A stretch of 64,000 nt of DNA from Oscheius onirici. Taxonomy: Eukaryota; Nematoda; Chromadorea; Rhabditida; Rhabditidae. Both the position numbers and the translations under genes were made by a program. The notes under the pieces were generated by a model, which was given only the letters and a program-made list of their open reading frames with translations, was not told where the DNA came from and made no database searches. The stretch lies in NCBI GenBank assembly GCA_932521025.1, contig OW051469.1, positions 1,438,398-1,502,397 of the forward strand, given 5' to 3'. Shown here in pieces: positions 50,853 through 60,763 of the stretch. The stretch's first letter is position 1. Each line of letters begins with the position of its first letter.

Positions 50853-53368
50853 TTACAAAACAGTCATCTGGAACATTTTCTTTTCATTACGGACCGTGAC
50901 AACAGCGATTAAGCCTCTGCCTTCAAAGTAGAAATATTCATTTGGCTTGAATACCTCGTGCTGAACTACTTCTTCCAGAACAGGAATCCACTAAAATATA
51001 AGATTTCTTGAATGTTAAAAAATTGAACCTCTAATAGTTTTGGATACTGTGAGCTGAGTTGGATGCACCTTTCTGTGTCCAGATCAACCGGGTCGAGGAT
51101 TGCGAAGAGTCTTTTGAAATAGACGAATGCAGTAAAGTGACAGTCGACTGAGAAAATGAAGCTCTTGAGAGCGGATCCGTTGAGTTTCCAGTGCTGAAAG
51201 AGGTTTTTTGGTTGTACTGCAGTAGGCGCCTCAATTCGTTCAAACATCCTTGATGTTTCGTTTTTCTCCATTTTTCTTTTATTTTTCACATTTTTTCTAA
51301 GCAAGTTTATCGAGTTCTACGTGCATGAAAACCTCCTGGACGTAAAATTTGGTTGAAAATAGCATAAAAAAGACGCTTTCCCTTCATAAGCCGGTTATTT
51401 TCCTCTATTTCCGACTTTTTTTTTCGACCAATGGGGGTTGTGGGGGGGGGGTTGTTTTACACGCTGAATCGATTAAACACGGTTACAAACGTGGAAAATG
51501 AAACAGAACAGGTGAAAAACCAAGATAAATAGGAATTTGGATAATGGCGCCAATTTTTTGAACGAACTGAGGCGCCTACTGCAGTACAACCAAAGGGTTT
51601 ATTGGGTCTGTCTCTATCCATCTCCACGTACCATCAACCCTTCAACAATCGCATCAATTTGTTCCTTCCGACTTATTTCCACCTTTTCAAATTCCAGGCA
51701 CTCAAAAGACGTCATCAAATACGTGACTGCTCCAGGTTCCATGGCCTGAGCGAACTCCTCAGTTATTTTTATTTTTCGATCCTTAACCAAGTGTTTCTTT
51801 TATCTAGTATAATTACTTTTTGTATAGATGAAAAATCTTCTTTCTTGAAGGTGTTTTTAGCAATGGGATACCGAAGGTCAAAAATAATGATTGATGGCTT
51901 CAAATTGTCACAGATTCCGTTCAATATGCTGGGGCGAACCGAATACAATCTCACTGTGCCGCCACTGTGATTAATGAGGTGAAGAAACTCGATAAAGGGG
52001 GCCATGTTAACTTCATCCTCGGACAGATGCTGAAAGATTGTGAGTACAGGAAAAAAAGATACGTACCACGTCGAAAAAGCACGGTCTGTAGTTTCCTTTG
52101 AACTCTCTTTGTAGAAAATCACTTTTTCTGAAGGCTTCCAATTCGAGGTAAAATGCACGTGATGCCCATATGTGGGAAGGGTAATGGGTAATTCCTTTGG
52201 TTGGCTGAATGGATTTTTTTACTGAACAGAGGGAGAGAGACAGGGGGCGGTATCTTCACGCCCCCCTAAACTTCTGTTTTTGGGGGCGGCGGGGAAAATC
52301 TGAATTTTCCAGCTCTCGTTTGCATTTTCCAGCTTTGTTCCAGTAAACAAAGTTGTAGCCTTGATCAAGCTCTACAACTTTGCAGAACATTGCAAAGCTT
52401 TAAAATGCTGTTATCACTATGAAAAATGACTTTTGCCTTAGTTGACAAGTTTTGGCTTAGCATCATTTTTTCAGAGTGATAACAGCATTTTAAAGCTTCG
52501 CAATGTTCTGCAAAGTTGTAGAGCTTGCTGAGGGCTACAACTTTGCTCACTGGGACAAAGCTGAAAAATGCAAACGAGAAATGGAAAATTAAGATTTAAG
52601 AAAATTAAGGGAGGTTGTAAAGTCTTGGCCGATGCCACAAGAATAAAACTGCGGCACCGAGAGACAGCCCGAGAGACAAAGGGACAGAGAGACTTACCCA
52701 AACCATTTCTCGATTTTCCGCAATGTTCTTCTTCTTCTTCCCGAGCACCCTTTTGAACTTTGAAACCATTTCTTCAACCTTGTTGACATTTTTGTTGAGT
52801 TCTGAACTCTTTGGCGGCTCTAAAATCTTCTCCATACGATCCATCAAATCTCCGCATCCGTATATACAGAATTGAGACCATTCTGTATAGCTTTCTTCCC
52901 GTCTTGGCCGATACCATAAGAATGAAACTGCGGCACCGGGACACTCCTAAAAATTTCTGTACTTGAAAGTATGGAACGACTCACAAAATTGTACCCAAAC
53001 TTAATGATCCAGTTGTGAAAAAGACTGATATTTATCCGTTCACGGTTCTCTTCAATAAACTGACTGACGACCTTATTCGTTCTTCTCATTCTCGTGAAAG
53101 CAACTTGATTCATCTGAATTTTATTATTTTTGAGGACTTGAAAATACCCATACTTTTTCAAAGGTCGCCTTCAGACAATCATCCGGAATTTTGTCTAGGT
53201 TGAAACTTTCTTTTTTGGTTACTCTCGGTACCAGGCGATCATTCGGGTCCAGCTAAAAAAACTGTTTTATGCGAAAAAAAAAATTACTGCAGAATCGTTA
53301 AGAAGACAAGTCTCGCAGATTTCACACTCCGATATGTGAAAATTTCTCTTTTTAGAGGCGGAAAACAT
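50853..53368 (-). CDS. F-box-like (FTH/FBXA-type) protein B
   Basis: Start 53368 gives MFSASKKRNFHISECEICET followed by CLLND, the same CxxC leader as protein A. Later exons parallel A: KYGYFQVLKNNKIQMNQVAF, RRTNKVVSQFIEENRERINI, the linker with MDRMEKILEPPKSSELNKNV, then MAPFIEFLHLINHSGGTVRL and ILNGICDNLKPSIIIFDLRY, EQIDAIVEGLMV, and the last exons HWKLNGSALKSFIFSVDCHF to the end KKMFQMTVL. The 3' terminal region from about 50927 to 51227 appears base-identical to 48344-48645 of gene A, intron included, while the 5' exons have diverged. Probably an SCF substrate adaptor; no target can be inferred. Confidence 0.6.
51204..51592. mobile_element. Foldback element in F-box-like gene B intron
   Basis: The outer arms are TTGGTTGTACTGCAGTAGGC and GCCTACTGCAGTACAACCAA, reverse complements, followed inward by GCCTCAATTCGTTCAAA and TTTGAACGAACTGAGGC. 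Further in, CCTCCTGGACGTAAAATTTG-type and GTTTTACACGCTGAAT motifs recall the foldback at 4.9-5.3 kb. A G run lies at about 51443-51451. Gene A carries a related but incomplete arm at 48640-48870. Confidence 0.7.
52313..52583. mobile_element. Foldback element in F-box-like gene B intron
   Basis: CTCGTTTGCATTTTCCAGCT at the left pairs with AGCTGAAAAATGCAAACGAG at the right. Long internal pairing covers AAGCTCTACAACTTTGCAGA / TCTGCAAAGTTGTAGAGCTT and TAAAATGCTGTTATCACT / AGTGATAACAGCATTTTA. Nearly the whole 271 bp is palindromic. Confidence 0.8.
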
Positions 53369-53812
53369 TAAATTCTCTCCGCAGTGTGAAGATTTCTAAA
53401 AATTTCCAGCAGTCTACTCGATTGGAGCTGGTATTGCAAACCTGAAAATTGTTCATTCTTTTATTTGTTTCCAACGCTTTTTTTTGACTCAAAATTACTT
53501 CAGGCACGTCTATTCAGACGTCAAAAAAATTCAAAAGAGAGAACAGGCGTGCGCTGTTTACAACCTGACCCGTCCGAGCCGCGATAACCAGGTTTGCCAT
53601 ATACATCATCAATCAGATTTCGGAAACAGAAACAGCTGGAAAGATAAGCAAAAATAAACATTTGTGTCCCGCGTCCTAACACTCGCAGAAATCGCGCTCC
53701 ATCTAGATGTTATAAACCCAGCCATTTTTCGTATGTTTACGTTTCCGGGCTTACGTTTCGCGTCTCTTCCCTTCTTTTACCCTCTTTCCTTTTCGAAGCA
53801 GTAAAAACTCAG

Positions 53813-56381
53813 ATGACCAACTCCCAGCGTCTACCTCCTAAAGGCAAGATGCCTCCGAATATCTGTATGAAATGTCTCAAAATTGATTATCAGGTAAGGT
53901 TTTGAACAGAATTTTACAAAGTTCTTCAGAGATGGGGAAAAGAAATCTTCCCGAAGGTCTATGAAGGAGAAGGCTTTAATCTTCAGGCTGTGCCGGACAA
54001 CCTGTTGAAAAAGGTTTTGATCAAGGTTTATTCAGAAAATTTTATTTTACGAACATAATGTTCAGATGAATCAGACGGCGTTTACTCGGATGAGGAGAGT
54101 GACAAAGTTCTACAGCCGATTCATTGATACCTACAGACATCTCATCAAGATTTGTCTGTTTCATAACAGGAGAATCAAGATTCATCTAGTGGTTCGTTAT
54201 TTATTTTCTGGGTTAGTGAGAAACAGGTAGTGAGATAATGAGGACTGTTTGAACAATCTGCGACTCGGAGTCTTTGTTCGGCTGCTGTGTTTCAAATTTT
54301 TTGTTGGGGCTGGAGAGCATACACTCTGTCAAGAAAGTATAGACGGTTGCACTTTTTCGCGGTTGCGGCCTGTTGCAATAATTTTCATGATCTGGGACCC
54401 ATCACAAATGAAAGAGCGGGTAAGAAGGTCACCGGTTCAGAAATAAACCGTCTATACTTTCTTGACAGCCTTTTTCGAAAATATTGGCCTCGGGCAAAAT
54501 TTTTGGTCGGCGACTATCGGTGTTAACATCTCCCAGGGGGTTTTCTTACCCGCTCTTTCATTTGTGATGGGTCCCAGATCATGAAAATCACTGCAACAAG
54601 CCGCAACCGCGAAAAAGTGCACCCGTCTATGCTTTCTTGACAGAGTGTACGAGAGATGTAAAATTCTAGAGAAAGAGACAGAGAGACAGAAAAAAAGTAA
54701 CTTTTTTCAGTCCCCGGATAGAATCAGTGTGCAAGTGGGTCCCGTCTTTCCTCTGCCACGGGAAGTTGTCTGGGAAGAAATTGATGAGATGAGCAACGAG
54801 GAAGCAGAGAGAAGGAACAGAAAACTGGAAGAGGAACGCCCTCAAGAAGACATTGTTGAAGAGCCGGAAAAGGTATGAAGTTGGTATTAGAGGCTATAAT
54901 TTTCCTTTTAGACATCAAAAAGAAACAGGATTGATTCCAGCTCAGAAACAGAGCAACCGCACGAGACGGACGAGTATTCGGACATTGAAGCCTCGAGCTA
55001 TTTCTTTTTGGATCCGATGAGTTTCCATGACAGGCTCAGAGAACTAACTGGGCACTACAAACCTTCTTCCTTGGCCGTGGTAACTGTCCTTTTATAAATT
55101 TTCTAAAAAGTTCATACAGGAATGTGTAAATCATCCAAGTGACCGGCAACTAAACACAGTCGCCTACTGTCTACAGTTTATGAACATCGAGGACAAGTAC
55201 ATTTCGTTTTCGATGGCTTCCGACTACGGTCTGCAGAGGATCAGTGAGGTTTTGGACCCGAAGAGGCTGAAAATTGAGTTGCACGACAGAGTCATTGAAA
55301 ACTCGATTGTTAGGCTGCGAGCCGGGCCATTTAAACCAATTTGTTCTTTTCACAACTACCAGGTAAGCAGGACAGAGGGACAGATAAAATTCTTCAGAAT
55401 CTGACTCATCTTTACATGTCCAACTCGCATAACATTCTCCCAAATCTTCCTATGAACGTTCTTCGACAGCTCGAAGTTCTGCACTTGGAGGAAAATGGAG
55501 AGGAATGGAATCAGGTCGCTCTTCAGGTCTTACAGGTAAACACATCAAACTCTTAAGGGAGCAGACGTGAAAATCAGGGACAGTTCGAGTGTCTGAATGA
55601 ACAGCATAAAGTGCGCACCAACTGTTCATCGATAATTCAAAATCATTTAGTTGTCGACAAGAAATAGGAGGAAAACCGTTTTGAGATTCGAGAGCGCACC
55701 AACTCGTCTACGTATCGAAAAGTTACGGTAATCAAAGTTGATACGCAGTTATAGTCTGTTCAAAATGTAGAGAGCATTTTTTGAATTGGCCCGCGCTTTC
55801 TTCTTAGAACAATTTTCACATCAAATTGGCGGGAATTTAGCTGCGTAGCACGTTACAGCATGTAAACGTTGGATACTCAGCCAATGAAAAAGCGCGGGCC
55901 AATTCAAATAATGCTCTCTATTTTTTGAACAGATTATACTCAATATATGAGTTGGTGCGCACTGGTTCAAATGGTTCAGCTCTCAACGTCAAAGCTAACA
56001 GTTGGTGCGCAGTGTGGAATTTTTACACTTTCAAACATACGGTCTTTTCTGAAAGGAAAGGCATCTTGTTTGAAATTGAGAATTTCTAAAACTATCTTAC
56101 TGCCAATAACCAACCTCTTCCAGATGTTCCGCGACGGAACCGGCAGTATCGAAGACATCGCCATTGCTGACATCTCTCCGAATGAGGCCAACAGTTTCTC
56201 AAATGTGACCAAGAGAACAGTCAATGCCTACCAATTGAAGCCATACGCCAGAAGAAATCGTCTGATCAAAGACCTTCTGGATCAATATGTCGCAGACTTT
56301 TTCCTAGTTCAAAACCAAATTACGCGCGAAATTGGAGTTATGCATATCAGTTATGAGATGCGCTTTGTAAATACCCAATAA
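53813..56381 (+). CDS. F-box-like protein C, divergent paralog
   Basis: First exon 53813-53893 encodes MTNSQRLPPKGKMPPNICMK and CLKIDYQ, retaining the CxxC leader of A and B. Following exons: RWGKEIFPKVYEGEGFNLQA and VPDNLLKKVLIK, then MNQTAFTRMRRVTKFYSRFI and HLIKICLFHNRRIKIHLV, matching the F-box-like block. After an intron with a Tc1-type element come an acidic linker (WEEIDEMSNEEAERRNRKLE), MSFHDRLRELTGHYKPSSLA, then LRR/FTH-like exons with LNTVAYCLQFMNIEDKYISF, DPKRLKIELHDRVIENSIVR, NLTHLYMSNSHNILPNLPMN and LRQLEVLHLEENGEEWNQVA. The last exon (about 56124-56381) ends RFVNTQ. It starts 445 bp from gene B in a divergent pair. Function as an SCF adaptor is inferred from the family only. Confidence 0.6.
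54322..54647. mobile_element. TA-flanked Tc1-like foldback element
   Basis: Ends CACTCTGTCAAGAAAGTATA and, reversed, CACTCTGTCAAGAAAGCATA, with TA at 54320-54321 and 54648-54649. Arms share TTTTTCGCGGTTGCGGC and CCCATCACAAATGAAAGAGC with their complements. A third, internal copy of the terminus (CCGTCTATACTTTCTTGACAG) occurs at about 54449-54470. It lies in an intron of F-box-like gene C. Confidence 0.8.
55750..55938. mobile_element. TA-ended foldback MITE, 'TGTTCAAAA' family, copy c
   Basis: Begins TATAGTCTGTTCAAAATGTA and ends with TTTTTTGAACAGATTATA. Inner arms: AATTGGCCCGCGCTTT with AAAGCGCGGGCCAATT. The loop keeps TTGGATACTCAGCCAA like copies b and d. In an intron of F-box-like gene C. 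Confidence 0.75.
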
Positions 56382-56481
56382 ATGTTGTTTTTTACAAACA
56401 AAACTTTTCTAATCTTATCGAAAATATAAAAGGTCACGAGACAAGCGAAAGCAATTATTGTCCTCGACTAGCTCCCCGCGA

Positions 56482-57533
56482 ATGGTATGTTTTATAAATA
56501 GTTCTGGATAGAGAGAAATCTACTGAGGGACAGAGACAGGGACCGAAACTCCTTCTTCAGAATTCTACCACAGGCGACCATTGGCGAGCCGACGGCTGGT
56601 CGAGTTATCTGGAGGCTCTGATCTGGGTAGCCGTCTCCATCGCTTTCTTTCGACTCTGCCAGTCGCTCGTCCGCTTCTACGTCTTCGGCGAGCTCGTCCT
56701 CGGAGAATTCTCGCTGTTCGGATGGATCCGCGATCGAGCCAACTATGAGCAGGAGGAGGAAGAGATTCCCGAAAAGACCAAGTGGCGCATATCGAACGAA
56801 ATCATCTCCATTCTGCACTCGGTCATCAGCGGTCTCTGGGCAGCCTATGCCATCCTGATGCAGAAGGATCTCGTCTACGACTACAAAGCCACCAACAATA
56901 CCTGCATCTATCTGGTCAGTTTATTTCAGAGCCACAATAAAAGCCTTTGAAGGTATTCGTCTCGGCCGGTTACCTGATCCACGACTTTCTGGATCTCCTC
57001 CTGAACGAGGGCAGCTGTCGCATCGCTGAGCTTCTCTACCATCACATCGTCGTCCTCTGTGCTTTTTGCATCCCCTTTGTGAGTTCACTTTTCTACTGGT
57101 ATTTCTCAACTTTCAGTACTTTGAAATGTTCATGGGAATCGTCATGCTGGGCCTGCTGATGGAGATCAATTCCATTGCCTTGCATACTCGAAGTCTCTGC
57201 AATCTGTACCGAGTGGACAAGCGTTCGATGCCGTTCCGCTGTCTGGCCATGTGCAATTTGATCAGTTTCGTCCTGTTTCGCATCATCGTTTCCGGCTATC
57301 TCTGCTATTGGCTGGCCGCCATCTACCGCGAGGTCGTCTTCAAGACCTGGTTCGTCTGTCTCTTCGTCGTTGGCTCCCTGACCTTGTCAAATCTGATTCT
57401 CTTCTACCGCGTCATGCAGGCTGACGGCTTTTTTGGCAAGAAGAGAGCCGACAGAAGGAACAAGAAGGATGCAAACATGAGGACCGAATGGACGTCGTCT
57501 GAATCCCAAAAAACGCCTCCATCCATCTCGTGA
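56482..57533 (+). CDS. fld-1: TLC-domain membrane protein (TLCD1/2, FLD-1 type)
   Basis: Proposed exons 56482-56484 (ATG alone), 56561-56914, 56953-57078 and 57117-57533, all in phase. The single-codon first exon is the weakest part. The protein begins NSTTGDHWRADGWSSYLEAL, then TM1 (IWVAVSIAFFRLCQSLVRFY), KTKWRISNEIISILHSVISG, YKATNNTCIYLVFVSAGYLI, HDFLDLL, LLYHHIVVLCAFCIPFYFEM and ALHTRSLCNLYRVDK. This is the TLC domain order with the conserved HD and HH histidines. FLD-1/TLCD1/2 proteins limit long-chain polyunsaturated phospholipids in membranes and set fluidity. The tail after the last TM is Lys/Ser-rich. Length, about 300 residues, fits the family. Confidence 0.8.
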
Positions 57534-58006
57534 TCTCATCGTTTTACAGTTCTGTAGGAACAACGTCGTTTTCTAGATTTTTGCTTCTCATCTTTCGTAT
57601 TTACCCTTTTCGGTGTCTTGTCTATTGTTTTCGGACAATTTAGTGGTAGACTTGCGGAAAGAACATGAGAATTTGGTTCAGAACGAGAGAAGTAAGTCAG
57701 CCGCCCAAAAATCTGAAAAGCAGGCTGCCGGTTTGCGCGCGCCATTCAAGCAAACCTTTCGATTCCGTAAATGTTTCGTATCCATTTTTTAGCTCCCTCT
57801 TTTCATCGTGTTTCTTTTGATAAATTTAACAAACATGTGCTCAACAGTTGTCCTAAGCCGCCATGTCTCAAGAATATTGAGAAAAAATCGCTGTGAAACA
57901 ATTTTTTCCAATGAATGAGCGTTGTCAAACATTTTCCTTGTTTTATTTATTTTTTGCTCTATTTTCTTCTTCAAACTTGCCTAAAAAATCGTTTGCAGGC
58001 ACAGAA
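57534..58006. other. Intergenic spacer upstream of WBP11
   Basis: No exon found. It ends at a TTTGCAG acceptor at about 57998, 8 bp before the WBP11 start, consistent with trans-splicing. Confidence 0.5.
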
Positions 58007-59462
58007 ATGGGTGCAACTTCAAAAACGAAAAGTGGAAAGACGTTCAGAGCGCCGACCGATCAGGTAAGCCAACCTTTGACACATGCTGTATTCTTTCTTC
58101 GAATATTTCTTTTTTCAGGCTAGGAAACAGGATCGTCGACGTGAAAACAAGAAGAATAAGCGTGATCGAGTCCAAATTCGTCAGACAATCGCAAAATGTT
58201 GCAATGTGGACGAATGTGTCACGAAAATGCTGGCTCTCGATAGACAAAGTTTGTTTTCGTTTCGTTTCCGATACAATCAACTAATTTTCAGTTCTCGGGC
58301 TTGATGGACAACAATTTCACGTAGATGTGCTGAAAAAGAAGCAGAAGACGTATATGGAGATGATAGACAAGCGGAAAATCGTGCTGACAAAGACAAAGGC
58401 TGACGAAGAGCTGAAAATGATGAACGAGAAGCTACAGCACTACTATCAGGATGCTGCTCGACTCAAAACACTTGCTGGTACGAGTTTTTACCATAACTTT
58501 CACCAACAAGGCTTTAGTACAAGAAAGATTAGCCCGACTGGCCAATCCGGAGAGCATCCCTCTGCCCGAAGGGAATTCAGCCTCAGGAGACTATAGAACA
58601 ATGCAGCTGATGGGTCCACAGGCTCCGGTTGAGCGAAAACGCGTCGATTTCCGTCTTCCACGTGGTCCGAGAGGAAAAGTCGAACCGCCAGGACCGCCGT
58701 GTGGATTTCCGCCAGCTCTGAGCGACAGCGAAGATGACGACGAGTACGATCTACACGATGATGATGATCTGGCTCCTGTTCCGAGTAAGTTTCCCGTTTT
58801 TGGCTCCCAAATCGTCATAGTGATGAAAAAAGCAAATTTTGCAATTTGGCTAAAATTTGCCAAAACGCAAACGAGGACCTTTGTAGCAAAAAAACAAGTC
58901 TTGATTTTTCAGTTCCGGACTTTGATGTACCTCCGGAGCCGCGCAGCTATCCAAGATATCCGCCACCGCCGATTCCTCTTCGAGTAGCTCCCGGACCGCC
59001 TCCGATGCCTCCTCCGCCCGTCTACAATCCGATGGGACTGCCAATGCCGCCGAGACTTCCAGCTGAAAGTGAGTTTTGCTTTGAATCTTGGCTGTGAACG
59101 ACTGGAACAAGAAAAACAGCCATCTGACTTGCAAATGACCAAATTTTCAGTTGCTATCATCTCTTCCGCTCCCGTTATTCGACGAGACCCTCCGAACGTC
59201 GGTCCGATTCCGGATTCTGCTCCCACGCTGTCAGCTGCTCCGCAGCTCAGAGATTTACGCAAGGAAACTGTCAAGGTAATATTTTAGCAAGTTTTGAGCA
59301 GAAAAAATTTAAATTCAGCTCGTCCCAGTACAGCTACAGCGTCGTACGGCGCCGCCAATAAAGCCGAGAGCTATCTCTCGTCCTCAGCCGGCCAAAGCAG
59401 CAGCCAAGACGACAGACGAAGCCTACGACGATTTCATGAAGGAGCTTGGCGATATCATGTAA
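58007..59462 (+). CDS. WBP11: WW-domain-binding protein 11 (splicing factor)
   Basis: Seven exons in phase: 58007-58063, 58119-58248, 58292-58476, 58518-58784, 58913-59068, 59151-59275 and 59319-59462. The start MGATSKTKSGKTFRAPTDQ leads into ARKQDRRRENKKNKRDRVQI, the WBP11 N-terminal block. A Lys-rich coiled region (VLKKKQKTYMEMIDKRKIVL) follows, then an acidic stretch (SDSEDDDEYDLHDDDDLAPV), long Pro-rich segments with PPPPIPLRVAPGPPPMPPPP (WW/SH3 ligands) and the conserved end DEAYDDFMKELGDIM, matching the vertebrate DDVYEAFMKEMEGLL. WBP11 is a nuclear factor of the spliceosomal NTC/PRPF pathway that binds PQBP1. It is much shorter than the human protein (about 350 vs 640 residues). Confidence 0.9.
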
Positions 59463-60763
59463 TGCCTTTGAAATATATTGTACTCTTTCCAAAGCTCTTT
59501 TTTCCGTGAGTCGGAAGACCACAGACTCGACAGTTAGGCAGCGACGTCGTATTAAAGTAGTGGCGTCGCTAAGCCACAGATAGACAACAACATCGATGTG
59601 GTCAGAGGCCGCAGTATCTTTTGTTTGACAGCAATGCTCGTTGTCACAAAATGATTGAAGCCGCTTGAAAGAAAGTTAAAACGATGATATTTTCCCCCAG
59701 ACTCGACAGTTAGACAGCGTTATGATCAAGCTGACCCGTGTTTTTTGTGTGATAGCCCGAACAACCTGTCGTCTCTCGCCCGCACCTACCATAAATTCTC
59801 GAGTTGACCGCCGGCTGGCCTTCAAGTCCAGGGAATTATTTGTACATCAGTTGTTGCTCGTTGTCTCGGCTATAAATCAGTCTGAGCTTGGCTCTCTCGA
59901 TCCCGTTTCACTTTCTTCATCACCTGGCCGCAAAAGGGTCATTCGGAAGAGTTTTTTCTACAAGACATTGGGCTAATTTCAATCCAGTTCAAACCTTTCT
60001 CTCTCTCTTTACAGTCCTGTGGCAAGGACACGCAACTCTAGCAGACGAGCAATTAGCAGAGACTTTTTCCTTCTGGGCGAAACTGGAACCTCGTTTGAAA
60101 AAGGACTTTACAATTGACAGGGCTTTCGAACTTGTGCAGTGAGACACTCCCCTCACTATCTAATCGGAACAGCTGGTCTCTTTTTGGTCCGTTTGGGGGT
60201 CCATTTTTGACCCTTTGATCTATAGAGAACTTATTTTCGACTGGTTTTATACTCTGAAACCTGTCTCTTGATCCTAAACTACGGTGTCCTGTCCCATTAA
60301 AAATTCTGTTTACAGTCCTTTTCTCCAAATTCTAGGTAATCTATCTCTGTAAAACTGACACAGTAGACCCATAACTCTGCTTGATATTTTTTTATTCCCA
60401 GTCTGTTCATACTGCCTGTCCTTGTGACTTTGTTCCAGTCCCTCAGGCCCCGTATTAATTTTTTTAAATAACTTCCAGTGTCGCTCAACACAAGCTACTC
60501 GTACCGAATAATACTCCGAGTTATCGTGTCTTTAAAAAGGCTGCCTCTGGCGAGACGATTTGGCACTCCGCATTCTCCACCAAACATGATCAGACCTTGT
60601 TTTATATGCTTGACTCTGGTCTAACTTTATGTCTTATCAGAGGTCAACAAAGTCGGCCTCCAACTGGTGTAAAAGACCAGCTTTTGTAGTTTTTCTTCTG
60701 ACCAATTTCTTACTTTTTAATTTAACTCAGAGTTATAGAGACAGAAAGACACAGATTTCAGCT
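59463..60763. other. Intergenic stretch
   Basis: No exon with support. 59520-59720 contains diverged copies of the CGACAGTTAGGCAG core seen in the PLD intron minisatellite. The rest is T-rich. Confidence 0.5.
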
